Assembly: GCA_900129675.1 (NCBI GenBank)
Contig: FSRD01000003.1
Coordinates: forward strand, 620,001 to 684,000
DNA: 64,000 nt
Source: Bradyrhizobium erythrophlei
GTDB taxonomy: Bacteria; Pseudomonadota; Alphaproteobacteria; Rhizobiales; Xanthobacteraceae
Direction of reading: 5' to 3'
Part shown: in pieces, positions 1-7,938 of the stretch
How positions within the stretch are numbered: position 1 is the stretch's first letter
Layout of the letters: each line of letters opens with the position of its first letter
Translations under genes and position numbers: made by a program
The notes under the pieces: model-generated
Seen by the model: only the letters and a program-made list of their open reading frames with translations
Databases searched by the model: none
What the model was told of the DNA's origin: nothing

Positions 1-58
1 ACACGAACAGTCCTGTCGCCAGTATCAACGCCGAGCGCCCGCTGGCTTTGATCTTCAT
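1..58 (-). CDS. N-terminus of a small exported protein, cut by the left edge (DUF2282-like by context)
   Basis: Only the first 19 codons are present. They read as a short basic start followed by a hydrophobic stretch (MKIKASGRSALILATGLFV), which is the beginning of a signal peptide. A GGAGAT ribosome-binding sequence lies about seven bases upstream of the ATG. The gene points away from the ECF sigma factor/NrsF pair. In Caulobacter and relatives, SigF/NrsF loci sit beside genes for small DUF2282 secreted proteins and their DUF692 partners, so such an identity is likely here, but it is inferred from context and not seen in the sequence. Confidence 0.5.
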   Translation of the reverse strand, partial: MKIKASGRSALILATGLFV

Positions 59-390
59 GTGGCAATCTCCCCATTTGCCCGCCCCCGAAGGCGAAATGAG
101 ACCCCGCTGCGTGTCCACAGCGGGGCAAAAAAAGGGAATCTTCGGGCTGGACCGGGCGAAAGCAGGGCAACAGCGCCTGGGTCGTTCCGGGCGGATTTCC
201 GCAGTGGCGGCGGCGGGTGCGAGGCGCCGCAATCGATGTTATGAGCCTGCCAGGACGGAATTGGCTGTCTCGATTCCCCGAGGGGGCCGTTCGATTATGT
301 TGCCGCGGGATGTTCGATCACGACTTCGTGATAATCGGGTTCCGACGTAACAAATTGAAAGATCGACCGAATTGCAATGTGGGAGCGCGC
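59..390. other. Divergent intergenic region between the secreted protein and the ECF sigma gene
   Basis: No convincing gene is present in these 332 bases. The region must hold the promoters of both flanking genes. The only recognisable element is the candidate ECF-type promoter at 347-371, listed separately. Confidence 0.5.
347..371 (+). promoter_or_regulatory. Candidate ECF (SigF-type) promoter upstream of the sigma factor
   Basis: GTAACA at 347-352 and CGAA at 368-371 are separated by 15 bases. The layout resembles the AAC-containing -35 and CGAA-like -10 elements of ECF promoters, including those described for the Caulobacter SigF regulon. The position, just ahead of the GTG start at 391, would suit autoregulation with a short leader. 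This is a by-eye match only. Confidence 0.35.
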
Positions 391-936
391 GTGCGCGAAA
401 CTGAGGACGAGTGGACCGGCCTGATGCGGTCGGCCATTTCAGGCGACAGTGCGGCGTATCATCGCCTGCTCAAGGCCGTCACACCGGTGCTCCGGGCGGC
501 GGCGCGCCGCGGTCTGGCGCGGGCAGGGCAACCGGTCGATCAATCCGAGGACATCGTGCAGGACATATTGCTGGCGGTGCATTTGAAGCGGCATACTTGG
601 GACGTCAGGGCCCCGTTTGCCCCATGGCTGTTTGCGATCGCCCGCAACAAGCTGATCGATGCGTTGCGCCGGCGCGGAAGACGGATTTTCGTCAACATCG
701 ACGATTTCGCCGAGACGCTGCCGGGCGAGGCGGTGGCCGAGACCGCTTCGGCGGGCGAGGTCGCCGCCCAGCTGCAGTCGCTGCCGCCGCGTCAGCGCGA
801 CGTGCTGCAGGCGATCGCGGTCGACAGCGCCTCGATCAAGGATACGGCTGCGAAATTTGCGATGAGCGAAGGCGCGGTGCGGGTGGCGCTGCATCGCGGC
901 CTCGCCAGCCTGACGGCGAAGTTACGGGGACAGTGA
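391..936 (+). CDS. sigF: ECF RNA polymerase sigma factor (SigF type, NrsF-linked)
   Basis: The 181-residue protein has the two-domain build of an ECF sigma factor. Region 2 covers roughly residues 18-97, with DIVQDILLAVH and the WLFAIARNKLIDALRR core-binding/-10 segment. Region 4 covers roughly 125-178, with LPPRQRDVL and a helix-turn-helix around SEGAVRVALHRG. GTG at 391 was chosen because GGGAG lies six bases upstream and the size fits the family; the frame stays open back to 217. The next gene starts two bases after its stop and encodes an NrsF-type anti-sigma factor, so the pair is translationally linked. In Caulobacter such pairs respond to heavy metals (chromium, cadmium). Confidence 0.85.
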   Translation: MRETEDEWTGLMRSAISGDSAAYHRLLKAVTPVLRAAARRGLARAGQPVDQSEDIVQDILLAVHLKRHTWDVRAPFAPWLFAIARNKLIDALRRRGRRIFVNIDDFAETLPGEAVAETASAGEVAAQLQSLPPRQRDVLQAIAVDSASIKDTAAKFAMSEGAVRVALHRGLASLTAKLRGQ

Positions 937-938
937 GA

Positions 939-1577
939 ATGGATACCGATCAGCTCATTCGAACCCTTGCCGCGGACAATTCGTCCCGCGCGCGGCCGGT
1001 CGGCTTTGCGCTCATGCTGGCGCTGCTTGCCGCGGCTCCGGTCTCGTTGCTGATGTTCTTCACCGAACTCGGCGTCCGGCCCGACGTCATGATTGCGATG
1101 CGCAACCCGTTCTTTGACCTGAAGTTCGCGGTGACGCTGGCGCTGGCGATCTCGGCGATTGCGGTCAGCCTGCATCTGTCGCGGCCGGAGGCCTCATTGC
1201 GCGGCTGGGGCTGGCTGCTGCTGATCCCGGCCGGAATCCTGACCGCCGGAATCGCCGGCGAGATGATGATGCCGCAGCGGCTGCCGATGATGACGCGGCT
1301 GGTCGGCAGCAATTCCAGGGTATGCATGACCGCCATTCCGCTGATGTCGCTGCCGATCCTGGCAGGGGCATTGATCGGCCTGCGTCACGGCGCACCGGCG
1401 CGGCCTGCGGTCGCCGGCGCGATTGCCGGGCTGTTGTCGGCAGGACTGGCGGCGACGCTGTATGCCTCGCATTGCACGGATGATTCACCGCTGTTCGTTG
1501 CGACCTGGTACACGGTATCAGCCGCGCTGGTCACGGCGATCGGCGCGCTGGCCGGATCGAAACTGTTGAGGTTTTAG
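939..1577 (+). CDS. nrsF: NrsF-type integral membrane anti-sigma factor (DUF1109)
   Basis: This 212-residue protein has about six transmembrane helices (approximate starts 22, 63, 92, 131, 157 and 187) and a short cytoplasmic N-terminus starting MDTDQLIRTLA, as in the DUF1109/NrsF family. NrsF proteins hold their ECF sigma factor at the membrane. In Caulobacter two conserved cysteines are needed for the stress response. Here two cysteines stand at comparable places, C129 (SRVCMTA) and C179 (YASHCTD), both predicted near the periplasmic face. The gene follows the sigma gene by two bases and ends four bases from the convergent DUF2336 gene, leaving no room for a separate terminator. Confidence 0.85.
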   Translation: MDTDQLIRTLAADNSSRARPVGFALMLALLAAAPVSLLMFFTELGVRPDVMIAMRNPFFDLKFAVTLALAISAIAVSLHLSRPEASLRGWGWLLLIPAGILTAGIAGEMMMPQRLPMMTRLVGSNSRVCMTAIPLMSLPILAGALIGLRHGAPARPAVAGAIAGLLSAGLAATLYASHCTDDSPLFVATWYTVSAALVTAIGALAGSKLLRF

Positions 1578-1581
1578 CTAC

Positions 1582-2688
1582 TCACGCCGCCGGCACGTTC
1601 TGCTGCATGCGGTGGAAGCGCAGCACCTGCTGTGCGGTGGACGGCCGCAGCCGTTCATAGGTGTCCTTGCAAGCCGCGAGGTCGGTCGGGTCGCCGCCTG
1701 ACAGATCGTCGCGCATGTTGATGATCAATTTCACGGTCGACCACGACAGCCCCGCGACCTTCGCCAGGATCATCACGCCTTCGGCCCGGGCTTCGATCAT
1801 CATGTTCTCGGCAATCGTCACCGGCACGTTGGCGAGTGCCGCGATCGACGCGTTGGCTTCGTCGAATTTGCCGGCATCGGCGAATGACGCCACCTGAAAT
1901 TCGTCGAGCCGTCCGTCCGCGTGCAGCGACTTGACGAGCGCGTGGGCGATCTCGGTATTCCGGGTGATCGCCGAGGGCGCGGCGCGCGCGCGCCGCGTCG
2001 CCTCCCTGACCGCAATCGGTACTTCGCCCGCCTGCTGCGGGTTGGCGGCTTCCAGCCGCTGCCGCACGATGTCGGACGCCTTCGCGAGCAGCTTCAAATA
2101 GAGGTGCCGCGGAATGGTCGGACGCAGGCCGACACAGGTCGCGAGGTTGTCGTCGCCCTCGGCGCGGTTGACCAGTCGCGTAAAACCGCGCTCGGTAAAC
2201 TCCGCGCCTGGATTGTTGACGGTGCTCTGGATCACCTCGTCGTTGCCACGCTGCACCAGCACATCGGTTACCGCGCCGCTCAGCACTTTTCGCGTTGAAA
2301 TCGCCATCAAATGCGCCTGGCTCTTGCTGCGCGCATTTTCGATCAGGGTTTTGTCGTCGAGCCGCGCCGATTGAGACAGCACGGGTCCGGCAACCTCGAT
2401 GACGTCGTCGAATGCCAGTGTCCGGATCGTCAGCGGCGGCGCCGTGTCGACCGGGGCGAGACGGTTGGCAAGCATCGACTTGGCGGATGTCTCGATGTGA
2501 TTCATCAGGCACTGGAAGACATCGTCGAACAGCCCGATCTGTTCGTCCGAATAATCCACCACGCCGTTGATGAAGAGATCGGTTACCCGGCGCAGGGTCT
2601 CGACCCGGCGCGCGACGGTTCCGTGCGCCAGCGTGGATTGCAACTCGTCGAGCAGGTTTCCGGGGGCGGTAGCAGACTTCGAACTCAT
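1582..2688 (-). CDS. DUF2336 domain protein
   Basis: A 368-residue soluble protein with the alpha-helical DUF2336 pattern common in Bradyrhizobium and other Rhizobiales: an N-terminal helical bundle (RRVETLRRVTDLF, YSDEQIGLFDDVFQCL), a middle segment rich in Leu/Ala repeats, and an Ala-rich C-terminal half ending in FHRMQQNVPAA. No catalytic motif, signal peptide or membrane helix is visible. The role is unknown; in other alphaproteobacteria such proteins sit near two-component or c-di-GMP genes, and here a diguanylate cyclase lies upstream on the same strand, 63 bases away. A second family member lies at 39054-40031. Confidence 0.75.
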   Translation of the reverse strand: MSSKSATAPGNLLDELQSTLAHGTVARRVETLRRVTDLFINGVVDYSDEQIGLFDDVFQCLMNHIETSAKSMLANRLAPVDTAPPLTIRTLAFDDVIEVAGPVLSQSARLDDKTLIENARSKSQAHLMAISTRKVLSGAVTDVLVQRGNDEVIQSTVNNPGAEFTERGFTRLVNRAEGDDNLATCVGLRPTIPRHLYLKLLAKASDIVRQRLEAANPQQAGEVPIAVREATRRARAAPSAITRNTEIAHALVKSLHADGRLDEFQVASFADAGKFDEANASIAALANVPVTIAENMMIEARAEGVMILAKVAGLSWSTVKLIINMRDDLSGGDPTDLAACKDTYERLRPSTAQQVLRFHRMQQNVPAA

Positions 2689-2751
2689 GACTCTGTCCTG
2701 GAGTATATGCCGGTGATGGATTCTCCGTCACCGGAAACTGAAAATGTCGGG

Positions 2752-3900
2752 TCAGGCGCTGGCGATGCGATTGCGTCCCCGTGCCTTGGCTGCATAGAGC
2801 GCGCTGTCGGCGCGCGCGAGAAAACTGTCCGGGGTTTCGTTCGGCCTCAGCGTCGCAACCCCTGCGGAAATCGTTACCTTCATGCCGGGCGAGAATGCGC
2901 TCCAGTCGAGATCGGCGATAATCGCGCGCAGCCGGTCCAGCCCGCGTAAGGCGTTGTCTGCGGCCATATCGGGCAGCACCAGCAGGAATTCCTCGCCGCC
3001 ATAGCGGCCGAACCGGTCGACGCCGCGGATATTGGCGAACATGGTGATCGCGAACGTTCTGAGCACTTCGTCGCCGGTCGGGTGGCCATAGCCGTCGTTG
3101 ATGCGCTTGAACCAGTCGAGGTCGATCAGCGCGATCGAGCAGGGCGATGCCCTGCGGCGGGCGCGGGCGATTTCCTCGTCCAGCATCCGCATGATGCAGC
3201 GGCGATTGAACGATCCCGTCAGTTCATCGAGTTCGGCGAGCTCTTCGATACGCTTGTAGGCTTCCTTGAGCTTCTGCCCGCTCTGATAGAGCGATTGTTT
3301 CATCGAGCTGGAGAACATCCCGACGAACATGCAGCGCCCGATGGTCAGGATGAACACCAGCATGGTGGCAACGCGCTCGAGATAGCTGCCGTGCGGCATC
3401 GCGATCGGTTTGTCGGTCAGCAGGAACAGTACGGACAGACCGAGCGCCATCGCCGTCCAGATCATCATCGTTTGCCGCGGCGTGGAGCGCAGCGAACTGA
3501 AGCTGAACACGACGAACAGGGTGCACAGGAACATCACGCCGACTTCGGGCGCGATCCAGGTGAAGACCAGCATGATCATCATGTTGGCGGTCGACTGCGG
3601 CGCGACCAGATAATGGTCCTTGAAGCGCTCGTTGAAGCCGAGTTCCGAGAGGGTGATGCTGCAGGCGGTCAAGGTCAGGCCACAGGCGGCAAAGGCCGGG
3701 CCGATCATGAGCGGGATCGTGCCGGCATAGGCATAGAGCAGCAGCACCGCGGCATCGACGACATAGCAGACGCCGATCATTCCCTGGATCTGGCGCCGCT
3801 GCTTGGCGCGGCGCATGAGTGCCTGCGCCGTCGGTCTGATACCCACGCCGTCCAGTTCGGCCGCAATCGGATTCAGGAATGAGGACGCAGCGGTGCCCAT
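2752..3900 (-). CDS. Membrane diguanylate cyclase (GGDEF)
   Basis: The 382-residue protein has six or seven hydrophobic helices in its first ~200 residues, then a GGDEF domain starting DELTGSFNRR. The active-site loop reads GGEEF. An RGVD inhibitory I-site lies exactly five residues before it, so product feedback by c-di-GMP is expected. It should make c-di-GMP from two GTP at the inner membrane. No EAL domain is present. ATG at 3900 is preferred; a TTG eight codons upstream (3924) is possible. The membrane part is not one of the MASE types I can name, so the signal is unknown. Confidence 0.85.
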   Translation of the reverse strand: MGTAASSFLNPIAAELDGVGIRPTAQALMRRAKQRRQIQGMIGVCYVVDAAVLLLYAYAGTIPLMIGPAFAACGLTLTACSITLSELGFNERFKDHYLVAPQSTANMMIMLVFTWIAPEVGVMFLCTLFVVFSFSSLRSTPRQTMMIWTAMALGLSVLFLLTDKPIAMPHGSYLERVATMLVFILTIGRCMFVGMFSSSMKQSLYQSGQKLKEAYKRIEELAELDELTGSFNRRCIMRMLDEEIARARRRASPCSIALIDLDWFKRINDGYGHPTGDEVLRTFAITMFANIRGVDRFGRYGGEEFLLVLPDMAADNALRGLDRLRAIIADLDWSAFSPGMKVTISAGVATLRPNETPDSFLARADSALYAAKARGRNRIASA

Positions 3901-4352
3901 GGTCTCGCCGTTGGTGGAACCCAATAAAAAATCTAAGTGGGAAAGCCTTTAGGTTTGGTATCTTTTGGGGCCGAATCTGGTCCGTTGAAATCCTGCCACT
4001 GGCCTGTTTTGCAACGGAAATCCGTTGCCTCGGCGACGCCGGATCGCCGGCCGGGTGGGCTGGTCGGGGAGTAAGCAGCTGCTGCCTTGCGGCCCAAGCC
4101 TTGGTAAGGTCGCCTTGGTAAGGTCGCCTTGGTAAGCTCGCCGCGGACGGCGTAATTTCTCAGAAAGTATTTCCGTATTATGATACCAATTTCTGGCCCT
4201 TGTTCGTTTTCGTCAGTAGAAAGGCTGCCCGGCAATCATGTTCTGTGGGGTAGATCACATATGCAATCCGGACATTGCGGTAGTGTGAAGAATCTTGCCT
4301 TCCCCATCGAACCACCGGCCCCCCCCATCCGACCAACTTTGCGAGACGGCCA
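3901..4352. other. Gene-free region between the diguanylate cyclase and the second ECF operon
   Basis: About 450 bases between two divergent genes. No open frame has plausible start sites or composition. It must contain the promoters of both flanking genes. The one notable structure is a triple 14-base tandem repeat at 4099-4140. Confidence 0.5.
4099..4140. repeat. Three tandem copies of a 14-base unit
   Basis: CCTTGGTAAGGTCG occurs at 4099-4112 and 4113-4126, followed by CCTTGGTAAGCTCG at 4127-4140, which differs at one base. The copies are directly adjacent. Its position about 210 bases ahead of an ECF sigma gene would allow a regulatory role, but slipped-strand expansion alone is an adequate explanation. 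Confidence 0.9.
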
Positions 4353-4922
4353 TTGAGCGCGACACAGGCGGCTTCAGACGAGGTTCTGATCGCCCGGATC
4401 GCCCAAGGCGACCGGCTCGCGATGCAGGTGCTGTACGGAAGGCACCATGTCAGGGTGTTTCGTTTCGGGCTCCGGCTCGTTCGGGACGAGCAGGTTGCGG
4501 AAGACCTCATCAGCGAGGTTTTTCTCGATGTGTGGCGTCAGGCTGGCAAGTTCGAAGGGCGATCCGCCGTTACCACTTGGCTGCTCGCGATTACACGGTT
4601 CAAGGCGCTGTCGGCGCTGCGGCGCCGCAAGGACGTTGGACTGGACGAGGAGGCCGCGAACGCGATCGAGGATACGTCCGACGATCCGGAAGTGGTGGTG
4701 CAGAAGAGGGATACCAGTGAAGCGTTGCGCAAGTGCCTGACATCACTTTCGCCAGACCATCGGGAGATCGTCGATCTCGTCTACTACCACGAGAAGTCCG
4801 TGGAAGAGGTGGCCGAAATCGTCGGTATTCCGGAGAACACCGTCAAGACGCGCCTGTTTTATGCGCGCAAGAAATTGGCCGAGTTGCTGAAGGCAGCCGG
4901 CATAGAGCGAGGTTGGCCATGA
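4353..4922 (+). CDS. ECF RNA polymerase sigma factor
   Basis: A 189-residue ECF sigma factor. Region 2 is at about residues 20-95, including AEDLISEVFLDVWRQAGKF and the WLLAITRFKALSALRRR segment. Region 4 is at about 125-180, with LSPDHREIVDLVYYHE and the helix-turn-helix IVGIPENTVKTRLFYARKKL. The only suitable start is TTG at 4353; the next Met is well inside region 2. Its TGA overlaps the ATG of the anti-sigma gene (ATGA). Downstream lie that anti-sigma factor and a secreted subtilase, so the sigma factor probably controls its own operon in response to an envelope signal. Confidence 0.88.
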   Translation: MSATQAASDEVLIARIAQGDRLAMQVLYGRHHVRVFRFGLRLVRDEQVAEDLISEVFLDVWRQAGKFEGRSAVTTWLLAITRFKALSALRRRKDVGLDEEAANAIEDTSDDPEVVVQKRDTSEALRKCLTSLSPDHREIVDLVYYHEKSVEEVAEIVGIPENTVKTRLFYARKKLAELLKAAGIERGWP

Positions 4923-5626
4923 TGGCAGCGAGCAAAAAAATGCTGGATCAAGAGCCCAGCGAAATCGAGATGCTGTTGCCATGGCATGCGGCCGGCACGC
5001 TGAACGCGCGTGATGCGCGCCGTGTCGACGAGGCACTCGCCAGCGATCCCGCATTGGCCCGGCAATACGCCGTCATCCGCGAGGAATACGCCGAGACCAT
5101 TGACCTCAACGAGAGCCTTGGTGCGCCGTCCGCGCGCGCGATGCAGAAGCTGTTTGCGGCGATTGAGGGAGAGCCCGTGCGCAAGCCGTCGGCGTCGGTC
5201 AATATCTCCGCGCGGATATCGGAATTCTTCGCAAGGCTTTCGCCGCGGACGCTGGCCTGGTCGGCCAGCCTTGGTGCCGTGGCGTTGCTGTTGCAGGCCG
5301 GCGTGATCGGTGCGGTGCTGCTGAAGAACCAGGGCGGCTCGTTCCAGACGGCGTCATTGATCGTGAACGATCGGTCGGCACCCGTCACCCGCGACCTGGG
5401 CGGGGCGTCGCCGCCGCGCGCGCTGGTCCGGTTCTCCGAGGATGCCCGCGTTGCCGACATCACCGCACTGCTCGACAACTATCAAGCCTCGATCGTCGAT
5501 GGCGCCAAGGGCGGCATGTTCCGGCTGCAATTCGGCAACAGCGCGATGAACAAGAACGATCTCGCGGCGCTGATGAGCAAGCTGCAGAAGGAGAAGATCG
5601 TCAGTCTCGCAGTTGAGACGCCGTAA
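4919..5626 (+). CDS. One-pass membrane anti-sigma factor with a prodomain-like periplasmic part
   Basis: 235 residues. The N-terminal ~85 residues form the cytoplasmic anti-sigma region (EMLLPWHAAGTLNARDARRV), which lacks the His-x3-Cys-x2-Cys zinc motif of ZAS anti-sigma factors. One membrane helix follows at about 112-135. The periplasmic tail (168-234) has the order beta (ALVRFSEDA), helix (VADITALLDNYQ), beta (SIVDGAKGGMFRLQF), helix (LAALMSKLQKEK), beta (IVSLAVE). That is the pattern of subtilisin-type propeptides and resembles the prodomain of the protease encoded next. The gene overlaps the sigma gene by four bases. The anti-sigma role is well supported by context; the fold of the tail is inference. 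Confidence 0.8.
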   Translation: MMAASKKMLDQEPSEIEMLLPWHAAGTLNARDARRVDEALASDPALARQYAVIREEYAETIDLNESLGAPSARAMQKLFAAIEGEPVRKPSASVNISARISEFFARLSPRTLAWSASLGAVALLLQAGVIGAVLLKNQGGSFQTASLIVNDRSAPVTRDLGGASPPRALVRFSEDARVADITALLDNYQASIVDGAKGGMFRLQFGNSAMNKNDLAALMSKLQKEKIVSLAVETP

Positions 5627-5663
5627 CGGCGTCCTGCGTTTCTTAGCCAAAGCCAGAGGTCCG

Positions 5664-7391
5664 ATGACCCGTGATCCCGTGAATCGGCGCATCAGGAGGG
5701 CGATGACATTCACCGCCGCGCTGCTGCCGTTTGCCTGCCTCGAAGGATCGGCGGTTCTTGCGCAAAGCATCATGCGCACGCCCAGCCTCCACATCGAGTC
5801 GCGGGTCTCCACCATCAACCCGACGGTTGCGCCGCGGGTCAATCCCGGTATCGCCGGCCGGACACACATGAGCGTCGACGGCGGCGGACGAACGACGTCC
5901 CGGGTCGGTGGAGGGACTTCGGCCATGCATGCGGTTTCCCGCATAGCGGTGAGATCGACGCTGCCTTACGCGCGCTATTCGCATAATCTCTATCCGGTTT
6001 GCGAGTACGCCTATCGCGGGCCCGACGGCGAATGTTATGACCGTCGCCCCGTCACGACCGATGGCGGCGGCACCGGCGGTGGCTCGGCCAAGAACGGCAA
6101 TAGCGGCGGCCCGCGCGGCAATAATCCGCAAACGGCGGTCAATCTGCGTACCGTTGCCAACGAACTCGTGGCGGAACTCGACGGCGCGATGTCGGATGCG
6201 CAGGCGGACGAGTGGGCGCGGAGTCATGGCCTCGAGCGCATCCAGTCGCAGAACTTTCAGCTTGTCGGCGGCACCATCGGCCTGTTCCGGATCATCGATC
6301 GCCGCCCGGTCGAGACGGTGAGCCGTGAACTGACCGCCAGCGCCCGCTCGGTGCAGCCCAATTTCCGCTATGTGCTGCAGGATCAGAAGGCGGTACCCAG
6401 CGAAGGCGATCCCGCGCAATACGCGCTGGCGCAGCTTCGCCTGCCGCAGGCGCATACCCTTGCCCACGGCATGAACGTCACCATTGCCGTGATCGACTCA
6501 GGCATCGACGCCAACCATCCGGAATTGACCAACTCGATTGCCGACACGTTTGACGCGCTCGGCAGCACGCAAGGTCCGCATGTTCACGGCACCGGCATTG
6601 CCGGCGCGATCGCCGCGCATGCGAAGCTGATGGGAAGTGCGCCGGAGGTGCGGATCCTGGCGATCCGCGCATTTGGCTCGGCATCCGGCGCTGCGGAGAG
6701 CACTTCCTGGGTGATCCTGAAAAGCCTCGACTATGCCGCTTTGCACGGGGCGCAAATCGTCAATATGAGCTTTGCCGGTCCGAAGGATCCGCTGATCGAA
6801 CGCAGCGTCGCCGCGACTGCGGCAAGGGGCATCGTGCTGGTGGCCGCCTCCGGCAATGCCGGCGCAAAATCGCCGCCGCTCTATCCCGCCGCCAATCCGA
6901 ACGTGATCGCGGTGAGCGGCACCGACGCCAAGGAAAAGCTGTTCGCGGCATCGAACCGGGGCAACTACATCGCCTTGGCGGCTCCCGGCGCCGATATCTT
7001 CCTGCCGGCGCCGGACGGAAAATATCAGATGACGTCCGGCACCTCGTTTTCCGCTGCTTACGTCAGCGGCATCGCGGCGCTGATGCTGGAGCGCAATCCT
7101 GCGTTGAAGCCGAACGAAGTGCGCGCAATTCTTGAAAACACCGCCCGCGATCTCGGTGCGCCCGGCCGCGACGATCTGTTCGGGGCGGGCGAGGCCGACG
7201 CATACGCGGCGGTCACGGCCGCGATCGGCCCGGCTTCGGCGCCCGTCGCCGCTGTTTCCGGTCAGCCTGCCGCGGAAAAAGCGCCCGATCGCAATAACGC
7301 TTCCGTGAGCAGAGCATTGAACGACTCTGCGCCCTCGATGGCGTCGGACAAATCTGCGGCAAACGACCCCAATCACCCCGCGACGCGGTGA
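5664..7391 (+). CDS. Secreted subtilisin-like serine protease (S8)
   Basis: The 575-residue protein starts with an Arg-rich n-region and hydrophobic core (TFTAALLPFACLEG), cleaved probably after AVLAQ. A Gly/Asn-rich linker around 130-155 precedes a propeptide-like domain (about 167-240), then the catalytic domain. The triad is visible: D278 in IAVIDSGIDANHPEL, H308 in HVHGTGIAG, and S461 in SGTSFSAAYVSG; the oxyanion Asn lies in AASGNAG. The C-terminal ~70 residues are low-complexity. ATG 5664 follows AGAGG; ATG 5703 with AGGAGG only three bases away is an alternative. It is the last gene of the sigma/anti-sigma operon, and likely acts in the periplasm or outside the cell. Confidence 0.88.
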   Translation: MTRDPVNRRIRRAMTFTAALLPFACLEGSAVLAQSIMRTPSLHIESRVSTINPTVAPRVNPGIAGRTHMSVDGGGRTTSRVGGGTSAMHAVSRIAVRSTLPYARYSHNLYPVCEYAYRGPDGECYDRRPVTTDGGGTGGGSAKNGNSGGPRGNNPQTAVNLRTVANELVAELDGAMSDAQADEWARSHGLERIQSQNFQLVGGTIGLFRIIDRRPVETVSRELTASARSVQPNFRYVLQDQKAVPSEGDPAQYALAQLRLPQAHTLAHGMNVTIAVIDSGIDANHPELTNSIADTFDALGSTQGPHVHGTGIAGAIAAHAKLMGSAPEVRILAIRAFGSASGAAESTSWVILKSLDYAALHGAQIVNMSFAGPKDPLIERSVAATAARGIVLVAASGNAGAKSPPLYPAANPNVIAVSGTDAKEKLFAASNRGNYIALAAPGADIFLPAPDGKYQMTSGTSFSAAYVSGIAALMLERNPALKPNEVRAILENTARDLGAPGRDDLFGAGEADAYAAVTAAIGPASAPVAAVSGQPAAEKAPDRNNASVSRALNDSAPSMASDKSAANDPNHPATR

Positions 7392-7499
7392 TTTTGCTCG
7401 GATTTTCCGCGGTGAATCCGCTGGAAAGCCGTCGGAACCTCGGAATAAAAAAATTAAAAAAATCGCCTGATGTTTTGAACGTCCGGCGCGCCTGCTGCG

Positions 7500-7618
7500 A
7501 CTTATCAATGTGGGAGCGGTAATCCCTCCCCATCGGCTATATTCGGCGCGAGCGCCCATCCACCCCAAGCGCCCCATATGGCTTGACCCGTCCGGTTGTC
7601 CCCCCGGACGGGTCTTTT
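7500..7618 (+). ncRNA. Candidate small RNA ending at a strong terminator
   Basis: The terminator at 7585-7618 stands 194 bases after the subtilase stop, further than usual for an operon terminator. The stretch before it is GC-rich and can pair with itself (GGAGCGG/CCCTCC, and GCGCGAGCGC). A TTGAAC at 7475-7480 could be a -35 element, but the nearest -10-like sequence is badly spaced, so the 5' end is a guess. A long 3' UTR of the protease operon is an equally good reading. Confidence 0.3.
7585..7618 (+). terminator. Rho-independent terminator
   Basis: Arms GACCCGTCCGG (7585-7595) and CCGGACGGGTC (7604-7614) pair perfectly over 11 bases with an eight-base loop, and TTTT follows at once. It ends transcription on the plus strand, either of the subtilase operon or of a small RNA. 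Confidence 0.85.
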
Positions 7619-7938
7619 CGTTTTCAAAGCCCGCCGCGCGGGCCGCCGGGTTGAGGAAACGCGCCGCAGAGCTTTCGAACCGAAAATCTGTGCCGATATT
7701 TCCTGTGCGTTCGTTCGCCGCAATGACCGACCGCGCTCTGCAACGCGGCCATGCCGCCGTGCGGCTTGACGGTGGATAGCGCAATAACCCCGTATTTATG
7801 CGGCGTTATTCGATCGGAACGTGATCCGTAGTGTCGCGCACTGGACAACGCAGAAGTTTTCCACAGAATATCCCTGTCACACCGAATTGATTCGTCCCTG
7901 TTGCGTCCGCGTCCGTTTTTCTCTTTGCGGGCTGATTC

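Larger units (their letters stand above)
7392..7938. other. Intergenic region with a terminator and a possible small RNA
   Basis: No credible protein gene lies in these 547 bases. An A-rich stretch at 7446-7465 follows the subtilase. A strong rho-independent terminator lies at 7585-7618 and may close a small transcript. The remainder, up to the ATG at 7939, presumably holds the promoter of the TIGR03809 gene. Confidence 0.5.

Noticed and set aside
4099..4140. Tandem repeat considered as a CRISPR fragment
   Set aside because: The units are adjacent with no spacers and are too short.
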